64,000 nt of DNA from Streptomyces sp. NBC_00457. Lineage in GTDB: Bacteria > Actinomycetota > Actinomycetes > Streptomycetales > Streptomycetaceae. Both the position numbers and the translations under genes were made by a program. The notes beneath the pieces are model-generated. The model did no database searches. It saw nothing but the letters and a program-made list of their open reading frames with translations, and had not been told where the DNA came from. Location of the stretch: the NCBI RefSeq assembly GCF_036014015.1, contig NZ_CP107905.1:8494001-8558000 (forward strand), read 5' to 3'. This document shows positions 35,401 to 40,605 of the stretch, one piece after another (the stretch's first letter is position 1; each line of letters starts with the position of its first letter).

Positions 35401-36292
35401 TCACCAGCCGCTGCACCAGCTCGGGCGGACAGGCCTCCCCGCCGAAGATCAGCAGTCGTACGTCGTTGAGGGTCTCCGGCTCCCACAGCGCGGCCAGCGT
35501 CGGCACCGTCGACACGACGCTGATGTCCTGCTCCACCAGCCAGGGACCGAGATCGGCACCGCTGCGGACCTGCGAGCGGGGGACGGGCACCAGACAGGCG
35601 CCGTAGCGCCACGCGAGCCACATCTCCTCGCAGGACGCGTCGAAAGCCACCGACAGGCCCGCCATGACCCTGTCACCTGGACCGATGGGGTCGTCGGTGA
35701 GGAACAGCGCGGCCTCGGCGTCCACGAACGCGGCGGCGTTCTCGTGGGTGACGGCCACACCCTTGGGCTTCCCGGTCGACCCGGAGGTGAAGATGATCCA
35801 GGCGTCGTGCTCGACACCGGGCCGGTCGGCGGGAACGTCCGCCCTGCTGTGGGCGGTGATGACATGGTCGGCACCGATGACGGCCCGCACGTCCGCCTCG
35901 CCGAACACCAACTCGGCCCGCTCGTCCGGGTCCTCGGCGTCCACCGGAACGTATGCGGCGCCGGCGGCGAGTACGGCGAGGATCGCGACGTACAGATCAT
36001 TGGTCCCGGACGGCACCCGCACGCCCACCCGGTCACCGAGTCCCACACCGGCGTCGGCGAGCCCGCGCCGCAGCGCCGCGACCTCGACGGCCAGCGCACG
36101 GTAGGTCAGGCTCCGTGTGCCGTCGTCCAGGGCGAGCTCGTCCGGGTAGGACCGGACGGACGCCTCGAAGATGTCGACAAGCGTCCGGGGAGAGGCGGCG
36201 GCCCCGCCCGAGAAACGTGCGGTACTACCGAATCGCTCGCGGATCTCTTCATCGAGCAGGCCGAGAGCACTGCTCTCGTGTATGGCTGCCAT
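32426..36292 (-). CDS. Pls/PosA-family membrane non-ribosomal peptide synthetase
   Basis: This 1288-residue protein is laid out like epsilon-poly-L-lysine synthetase. An adenylation domain spans about 30-520 (IIFTSGSTGKPKGVAVTHEN, NTYGPTEATVVA, RSGDLVKAEPEGLVFLGRAD). A thiolation domain follows near 560-640 (DDFFAIGGSSLAAAQL). Then come about six membrane segments (VIQLLVLLPLFTLLGLRWMV, ALTLLPVLSLVAALLVAGVF) interleaved with soluble repeats that have hexapeptide/left-handed helix character (LPPITGMLKLGRGAAVESEV). There is no thioesterase. The product is an amino-acid homopolymer or short peptide in this family; which amino acid cannot be read here. ATG 36292 follows GAGGA, and the M1 gene overlaps its end. 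Confidence 0.88.
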   Translation of the reverse strand: MAAIHESSALGLLDEEIRERFGSTARFSGGAAASPRTLVDIFEASVRSYPDELALDDGTRSLTYRALAVEVAALRRGLADAGVGLGDRVGVRVPSGTNDLYVAILAVLAAGAAYVPVDAEDPDERAELVFGEADVRAVIGADHVITAHSRADVPADRPGVEHDAWIIFTSGSTGKPKGVAVTHENAAAFVDAEAALFLTDDPIGPGDRVMAGLSVAFDASCEEMWLAWRYGACLVPVPRSQVRSGADLGPWLVEQDISVVSTVPTLAALWEPETLNDVRLLIFGGEACPPELVQRLVTEGREVWNTYGPTEATVVACASLMSGEEPIRIGLPLNGWELAVVDEAGQPVRMGESGQLVIGGVGLARYLDAEKDAEKYAPLDSLGWERAYRSGDLVKAEPEGLVFLGRADEQIKLGGRRIELGEVDAALQALPGVAGAAAAVRTARSGNQLLVGYVVTQDGWDHAAAVDKLRAELPAALVPLLAPVEDLPTRTSGKVDRNALPWPLEGMETGGKAEQLYGTEAWLAEQWTEVLGIPVGSATDDFFAIGGSSLAAAQLTTRLRTRYPSAAVLDIYQQPTLRKLARHLEESNQDDTARRTIAPVPKRAQVIQLLVLLPLFTLLGLRWMVPLAALGNVLTAYSWLPTAPWWLVASGALLLFSPPGRLAIAAGGARLLLRGVTAGRYPRGGSVHLRLWAAERLAEFSGATSLTGSWLERYGRALGARIGQDVDLHSLPPITGMLKLGRGAAVESEVDLSGYWLDGDRLEIGPVKVGAHAVVGTRSMLFPGARVGKRSEVAPGSAVAGQIPTGQRWAGAPAVKLGRAKRNWPKDRPRRGTFWRAMYGMTGIALTLLPVLSLVAALLVAGVFVAPGAGLGEALRGAAIALVPATLAFGLAYALLILIAVRLLSLGLRAGTYPTHSRTGWQAWTITQLMDLSRETLFPLYAGLVTPVWLRLLGMRIGKGAEVSTVLALPSLTTVGEGAFLADDTLTAPYELGGGWMKVGRAEIGRRAFLGNSGMTAPGRSVPDGGLVGVLSATPKKAKKGTSYLGLPPVRLPRSASDGDQSRTYDPPARLLWARGLVELCRIVPVFCSAALAVLTVAALSALGGWAWLLGGVVLLGAGGLAGLLSIVAKWALVGRHRSGEHPLWSSFVWRNELADTFVEVVAVPWLAGSVPGTPVLTAWLRGLGARIGKGVWVESYWLPETDLVTLGNATTVNRGCVLQTHLFHDRILRTDTVVLREGATLGPGGIVLPGSAVGARTTLGPASLVMAGESVPDDTRWLGNPIEAWRR

Positions 36293-36387
36293 CGGGTCCT
36301 CGCGTCTCGATCCCGGAAGCCTCCGGGGCGCTGGTGGGCCCGCAGGTTTGCCTGGGGTTGTCCGGCTCCAGCTCCGACAAGCCGGAA

Positions 36388-36415
36388 ATTTTAGTCCGAC
36401 GTTAGTCTCCGCGTT
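36388..36415 (-). promoter_or_regulatory. Candidate promoter region of the Pls-type synthetase
   Basis: Read on the minus strand, TAAAAT (36393-36388) is a good -10-like box about 95 bases before the ATG at 36292. Two TTAGTC direct repeats on the plus strand (36391-36396 and 36402-36407) flank or overlap it and may be protein-binding sites. No strong -35 box is visible. Confidence 0.3.
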
Positions 36416-36555
36416 ACCTTGCGGCCACATGAGTGAGCTGTCCGGGGTGCCGGGGGAGGGGTGGCCGGGTGCTGTGACCTCGGTGTCTGCCCACCCGACG
36501 AGAGATGGCGCACACTTGATCGCGGAGCGTGTCCGGCAGCGGTGGCGGACAGCAG

Positions 36556-36580
36556 AAAACCCCACATGGAGTGGGGTTTT
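36556..36580 (-). terminator. Terminator downstream of tRNA-Leu
   Basis: AAAACCCCA (36556-36564) pairs perfectly with TGGGGTTTT (36572-36580) around a 7-base loop. On the minus strand it follows the tRNA-Leu 3' end by seven bases and finishes with a T-run, so it is a typical intrinsic terminator, rare in this GC-rich context. Confidence 0.85.
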
Positions 36581-36587
36581 CAGAGTG

Positions 36588-36672
36588 TGTCCGAGGGGGG
36601 ACTTGAACCCCCACGCCCGATAAAGGGCACTAGCACCTCAAGCTAGCGCGTCTGCCATTCCGCCACCCGGAC
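36588..36672 (-). tRNA. tRNA-Leu (GAG anticodon)
   Basis: An 85-base class II tRNA is encoded on the minus strand. The acceptor stem GTCCGGG pairs with CTCGGAC (one G-U). The anticodon stem CTAGC/GCTAG encloses the loop TTGAGGT, giving anticodon GAG for CUC and CUU codons. A long variable arm (GCCC...GGGC) and a GGGGG-TTCAAGT-CCCCC T-arm complete the fold. The CCA end is not encoded (CAC follows the discriminator A). An intrinsic terminator follows at 36556. Confidence 0.95.
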
Positions 36673-36859
36673 AAGGTGAGTGTCGTGCGGGGTTCCCCCC
36701 GCGGCGACGAAGGAAACATTACCAGGCTCCGGAGGGTGGCCGATCACCCCCTGTCGCCGCGTGAACGGCGTGTGACGGGGCGGGCGGGGTCTTGGGGCGG
36801 ACCGGCGGGGGAGGGAGGATGTGGGGGGACCACCAGCAGTGACAGTGGGAGGAAGCAGC

Positions 36860-38185
36860 GTGAGCGGGACGGACACGGCCAGCAGCGTCACCGGCGAGGA
36901 CGAGGTCGTGGACCTCTGCCGCGAGCTCATCCAGATCGACACCAGCAACTACGGCGACCACTCGGGTCCCGGCGAGCGCAAGGCGGCCGAGTACGTCGCC
37001 GAGAAGCTCGCCGAGGTGGGGCTCGAACCGCAGATCTTCGAGTCCCACCCGGGACGCGCGTCCACGGTGGCCCGGATCGAGGGCGAGGACCCCTCCCGGC
37101 CCGCGCTGCTGATCCACGGGCACACCGACGTCGTACCGGCGAACGCCCAGGACTGGACCCACCACCCCTTCTCCGGCGAGATCGCGGACGGATGCGTGTG
37201 GGGCCGCGGGGCCGTCGACATGAAGGACATGGACGCGATGACCCTCGCGGTCGTCCGCGACCGGCTGCGCAGCGGACGCAAGCCCCCGCGCGACATCGTC
37301 CTCGCCTTCCTCGCGGACGAGGAGGCGGGCGGGACGTACGGCGCCAAGCACCTGGTCAAGAAGCACCCGGACCTCTTCGAGGGCGTCACCGAGGCGATCG
37401 GCGAGGTCGGCGGGTTCTCCTTCACCGTCAACGAGAAGCTGCGGCTGTATCTCGTGGAGACCGCCCAGAAGGGCATGCACTGGATGCGGCTCACCGTGGA
37501 CGGCACGGCCGGTCACGGCTCGATGACGAACAACGACAACGCCATCACCGAACTGTGCGAGGCCGTCGGGCGGCTCGGGCGGCACACGTGGCCGGTACGG
37601 GTCACGAAGACCGTACGGTCCTTCCTCGACGAGCTGTCCGACGCGCTCGGCACCGAGCTCGACCCCGAGGACATGGACGAGACGCTGGCCAAGCTCGGCG
37701 GCATCGCCAAGATGGTCGGCGCGACGCTGCGGAACTCGGCGGCGCCCACCATGCTCGGCGCCGGCTACAAGGTCAACGTCATCCCCGGCCAGGCGACCGC
37801 GCACGTCGACGGACGCTTCCTGCCCGGATACGAGGAGGAGTTCCTCGCCGACCTCGACCGGATCCTCGGCCCGCGGGTGCAGCGGGAGGACGTGCACGGC
37901 GACAAGGCGCTGGAGACCGACTTCGACGGCAAGCTCGTCGACGCCATGCAGAGCGCCCTCGGCGCCGAAGACCCGATCGCCCGGGCCGTCCCCTACATGC
38001 TCTCCGGCGGCACCGACGCCAAGTCCTTCGACGACCTCGGCGTCCGCTGCTTCGGCTTCGCGCCGCTGAAGCTGCCCCCGGAGCTGGACTTCGCGGGCAT
38101 GTTCCACGGTGTCGACGAGCGGGTGCCGGTGGAGGGGCTGAAGTTCGGGGTGCGGGTGCTCGACCGGTTCATCGACGCGTCATGA
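36860..38185 (+). CDS. M20/M25/M40 family metallohydrolase
   Basis: This 441-residue protein has the M20 di-zinc signatures: LLIHGHTDVVPA with the first metal histidine and catalytic aspartate, GRGAVDMKDMDA with the bridging aspartate, LAFLADEEAGG with the catalytic and metal glutamates, and the dimerisation lid domain from about 215 (GHGSMTNNDNAI). The final histidine lies in MFHGVDERVPVE. The family includes dipeptidases, acylases and succinyl-diaminopimelate desuccinylase-like enzymes; substrate is not evident. GTG 36860 is preferred because GGGAGGAA is five bases upstream; an in-frame ATG-less extension to 36821 lacks a site. It precedes the chaplin genes without an obvious terminator. 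From memory it is conserved beside chpH in Streptomyces. Confidence 0.88.
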   Translation: MSGTDTASSVTGEDEVVDLCRELIQIDTSNYGDHSGPGERKAAEYVAEKLAEVGLEPQIFESHPGRASTVARIEGEDPSRPALLIHGHTDVVPANAQDWTHHPFSGEIADGCVWGRGAVDMKDMDAMTLAVVRDRLRSGRKPPRDIVLAFLADEEAGGTYGAKHLVKKHPDLFEGVTEAIGEVGGFSFTVNEKLRLYLVETAQKGMHWMRLTVDGTAGHGSMTNNDNAITELCEAVGRLGRHTWPVRVTKTVRSFLDELSDALGTELDPEDMDETLAKLGGIAKMVGATLRNSAAPTMLGAGYKVNVIPGQATAHVDGRFLPGYEEEFLADLDRILGPRVQREDVHGDKALETDFDGKLVDAMQSALGAEDPIARAVPYMLSGGTDAKSFDDLGVRCFGFAPLKLPPELDFAGMFHGVDERVPVEGLKFGVRVLDRFIDAS

Positions 38186-38330
38186 CGTGTTGACGCCGGT
38201 ATTCGCCCGCCCGTACGGAGATCGCCCAGGAAGGGTGAAGGCGACCATAAGCTCGTAGCCCTATTAGTTCCTCCTCGTTACTGCTGATGTGATCCGCGAC
38301 TTTGGATCGCATTGCCAACAAGGAGGAATA

Positions 38331-38564
38331 ATGATCAAGAAGGTCGTCGCCGCTGCTGCCGCCACTGGTGGTCTGGTTCTCGCGGGTGCGGGCCTTGCCG
38401 TTGCCGACTCGGGTGCTCAGGGTGCCGCCGTGCACTCCCCCGGCATCCTCTCGGGCAACGTCGTTCAGGCCCCGGTTCACGTCCCGGTGAACGTCTGCGG
38501 CAACACGGTCTCCGTGATCGGGCTGCTGAACCCCGCCTTCGGCAACACCTGCGTCAACAAGTGA
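38331..38564 (+). CDS. chpH: Short chaplin ChpH
   Basis: This 77-residue protein has a Sec signal peptide (MIKKVVAAAAATGGLVLAGA, cleaved around AVADS) and one chaplin domain (GILSGNVVQAPVHVPVNVCG, NTVSVIGLLNPAFGNTCVNK) with two cysteines for the disulfide-closed amyloid loop. Chaplins coat aerial hyphae and spores with a hydrophobic film; in S. coelicolor ChpH is one of the two most important short chaplins. A perfect AAGGAGG site precedes the ATG. The sequence closely follows S. coelicolor ChpH as I remember it, and the adjacent chpC supports the assignment. A hairpin terminator follows at 38601. Confidence 0.95.
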   Translation: MIKKVVAAAAATGGLVLAGAGLAVADSGAQGAAVHSPGILSGNVVQAPVHVPVNVCGNTVSVIGLLNPAFGNTCVNK

Positions 38565-38600
38565 CGCTGCCTCTCTGAGGTTCTCGTCCACACCGCCGGT

Positions 38601-38629
38601 CCCGGAGCGCGCATGCCAGGCGCTCCGGG
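38601..38629 (+). terminator. Hairpin after chpH
   Basis: CCCGGAGCGC (38601-38610) pairs perfectly with GCGCTCCGGG (38620-38629) around a 9-base loop. It lies 37 bases after the chpH stop and 53 before chpC, so the two chaplin genes can be expressed at different levels. Confidence 0.75.
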
Positions 38630-38681
38630 GCCGGCCGGTCTTTCCGCGTCGGTAACGCAGGGACAAGGCAGGTAAGCAGCA

Positions 38682-39482
38682 ATGAGACAGGTCACCCGCA
38701 AAGGCCTGATGACCGTGGCGGCCGCGACCGGCGTGATCGCCGCCGCCGGCGGCCACGCACACGCCGACTCGGGCGCGAACGGCTCGAGTTCGCACTCGCC
38801 CGGCGTGCTGTCGGGCAACACGGTGCAGGCGCCGGTGGACGTGCCGGTGAACGTCTGCGGCAACACGGTCAACGTCGTCGGGCTCCTCAACCCGGCGATG
38901 GGCAACAAGTGCGTCAACCAGGGCGGGAACAGCGGCCACGGCGGCTCCGGCGGCGGGTCGCAGGCCGACGGCCACGCCAAGGACTCCCCGGGCATCGGCT
39001 CGGGCAACCACGTCCAGGCGCCGGTCCACGTCCCGGTGAACGTCTGCGGCAACAGCGTCGACATCATCGGCGTCGGCAACGGCACCAAGGGCAACGACTG
39101 CGCGAACAACGGCGGTTCCGGCGGCGGGCAGCCGAGCACACCTCCCGGCGGGGGCGACCACGAGACGCCGCCGCCCGGGAATCCGGACGAGCCGGGCGAC
39201 CCCGAGCAGCCCGGCGACCCCGGACAGCCGGGCGATCCCGGGCAGCCCGGCAACCCCGTGGAGCCCGGTACACCGCCGAGCGTGGACGACGAGACCCCGG
39301 ACGGCGGCAACGGCTCCGCGCGGGGCAACCAGCCCGGCGCCCAGTCGATCCCCCAGCCGCAGGGCAGCGCCCAGCTCGCCCACACCGGCGGTGACCTTCC
39401 CCTCGGCCTCGTCCTGCCGGTCGGCGCGGGAGCACTGCTGGCGGGCACGGTCCTCTACCGCAGGGCACGCGCCTCGGCGTAG
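38682..39482 (+). CDS. chpC: Long, sortase-anchored chaplin ChpC
   Basis: This 266-residue protein has a signal peptide (about 1-29), two chaplin domains (about 38-82 and 105-146, each with NVCGN and a second Cys), and a long Pro/Gly/Asp/Glu-rich spacer with PGDP/PGNP repeats. A C-terminal sortase signal follows: LAHTG near 235, a hydrophobic segment, and a RRARASA tail. It will be linked to peptidoglycan by sortase E-type enzymes and anchors short chaplins at the cell surface. The domain order is that of the known long chaplins ChpA-C. The gene is separated from chpH by a hairpin and followed by a strong terminator at 39498. Confidence 0.93.
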   Translation: MRQVTRKGLMTVAAATGVIAAAGGHAHADSGANGSSSHSPGVLSGNTVQAPVDVPVNVCGNTVNVVGLLNPAMGNKCVNQGGNSGHGGSGGGSQADGHAKDSPGIGSGNHVQAPVHVPVNVCGNSVDIIGVGNGTKGNDCANNGGSGGGQPSTPPGGGDHETPPPGNPDEPGDPEQPGDPGQPGDPGQPGNPVEPGTPPSVDDETPDGGNGSARGNQPGAQSIPQPQGSAQLAHTGGDLPLGLVLPVGAGALLAGTVLYRRARASA

Positions 39483-39497
39483 CGGCACCGCACAGAA

Positions 39498-39533
39498 ACG
39501 GAGCGGGCCCCGCCGTGGCGGGGCCCGCTCCGT
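39498..39533. terminator. Strong bidirectional terminator after chpC
   Basis: A perfect 17-bp inverted repeat (39498-39514 with 39517-39533) with a 2-base centre lies between convergent chpC and the DUF5703 gene. The plus-strand side is followed by TTCTTCTCCT. Confidence 0.9.
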
Positions 39534-39550
39534 TCTTCTCCTGCCTCAGC

Positions 39551-39739
39551 TCACCACGTGGCGCGCACCTGGCGGATGATCCGTCGGCGCAGCCGCACCC
39601 TGCGGCTCCCGTCCCGCAGCAGACTCAGGCGGTCCAACTCCCAGTGTCCGTACTCGGCATGGTCCGTCAGCAGGCGTGTGGCGTCCTTGCGAGAGACCCC
39701 GCGCGGCACGTACACGTCGACAAATTCGTATTCCGGCAT
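39551..39739 (-). CDS. DUF5703 family small protein
   Basis: This 62-residue, very basic protein (MPEYEFVDVYVPRGVSRKDA, TRLLTDHAEYGHWELDRLSL, then an Arg-rich end RRVRLRRRIIRQVRATW) matches the actinobacterial DUF5703 family. Its function is not known. The gene is complete, with no transmembrane segment or signal. It converges on chpC and is divergent from the acidic protein gene with a 47-base gap. From memory the gene is conserved next to the chpC-chpH pair in Streptomyces. Confidence 0.8.
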   Translation of the reverse strand: MPEYEFVDVYVPRGVSRKDATRLLTDHAEYGHWELDRLSLLRDGSRRVRLRRRIIRQVRATW

Positions 39740-39786
39740 CGCATCTATTGTGCGGGCAGAGCCCCGGTACGGATAGCGTCTGCTCT

Positions 39787-40515
39787 ATGTCTGATGCTGA
39801 GCAGCCCACCGCTGCCGAGGTACGCGCCGCCGCCGAGGCGGTCAAGACCGCGCTCGACCGCCACCTGGCCGCGGTCGAACGCCGGTCGGGGGAGGACGAC
39901 CCGACCGTCTACGAGGCGTTCAACCAGCTCGCCGCGGCCGCCGAGGCGTACGACGAACTGCTCTACGACCGCTACGACGAGGTCACCCCCTTCGAGATCC
40001 CCGGTACCGAAGACGCGCTGCCGCCGTACGCGGGGCCCGAGGAGCCGAACGCGCTGAGCGTGCTGATCCGCCGCGACTACGCCGTGGTGGAACCGCAGCG
40101 GCTGCTGGCTCAGGCCCAGCGGGTCGAGGCAGCGGACGACGAGAGCAGGGACGGCCCGGGGGCATCCGGCACCGTGCACGGGGCGCTGGGACTCCTGTTC
40201 GGCGAGTTCGAACCGGACGAGATCGCCTCACGGCACAAGGAGTTCGGCCTGGAGGAGGGCGACTCCACGCTCTGGGTGACCGCGGCGGACGACCCCGCCG
40301 AACCCGGCGAGTGGCTGGAGGCACCGTTCGAGGCGATCGACCCGCAGCAGGTGGTCTGCCGGTTCGACGTCAGTGCCGTCTTCGACGACGAGATCGAGGA
40401 CGACGTGGACGACGACCTCGAGGACGAACTCGACCCGGACGTGGTCGAGGACGAAGAAGAGGCCGAGGACGAGGTCGAGGAAGAGGAACTGGAGCGGCTG
40501 GACGCGGACCGCTGA
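39787..40515 (+). CDS. Conserved acidic protein, unknown function
   Basis: This 242-residue protein has an N-terminal helical part (AAEVRAAAEAVKTALDRHLA, EDDPTVYEAFNQLAAAAEAY) and a central alpha/beta part (LSVLIRRDYAVVEPQRLLAQ, GALGLLFGEFEPDEIASRHK). The C-terminal 45 residues are almost entirely Asp/Glu (DDEIEDDVDDDLEDELDPDV and similar). I recognise no characterised family. The ATG at 39787 lacks a clear ribosome-binding site, and TAGCGT sits seven bases before it, so a leaderless transcript is possible. It converges on the RecD-like gene across a large hairpin at 40536-40585. Confidence 0.75.
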   Translation: MSDAEQPTAAEVRAAAEAVKTALDRHLAAVERRSGEDDPTVYEAFNQLAAAAEAYDELLYDRYDEVTPFEIPGTEDALPPYAGPEEPNALSVLIRRDYAVVEPQRLLAQAQRVEAADDESRDGPGASGTVHGALGLLFGEFEPDEIASRHKEFGLEEGDSTLWVTAADDPAEPGEWLEAPFEAIDPQQVVCRFDVSAVFDDEIEDDVDDDLEDELDPDVVEDEEEAEDEVEEEELERLDADR

Positions 40516-40535
40516 CGGGCTGAACACCGTCCGGT

Positions 40536-40585
40536 ACGACGGCGGTGGTCACGGAGGTTACGCCCTCCGCGGCCACCGCCGTCGT
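40536..40585. terminator. Convergent-gene hairpin
   Basis: ACGACGGCGGTGG (40536-40548) pairs perfectly with CCACCGCCGTCGT (40573-40585), with a second inner stem (CGGAGG with CCTCCG). It lies between convergent genes and has no T-run, which is common for Streptomyces terminators. Confidence 0.75.
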
Positions 40586-40605
40586 CCGTGCCGGGCGTCC
40601 CCTCG

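Noticed and set aside
32618..36394. 1258-codon plus-strand frame opposite the synthetase
   Set aside because: Gln/Arg/Pro-rich shadow of the minus-strand NRPS, which has adenylation and carrier motifs.
36588..36672. Integrated element with attL/attR at the tRNA-Leu
   Set aside because: No direct repeat of the tRNA 3' end and no integrase were found in the window, so only a weak insertion hypothesis is kept.
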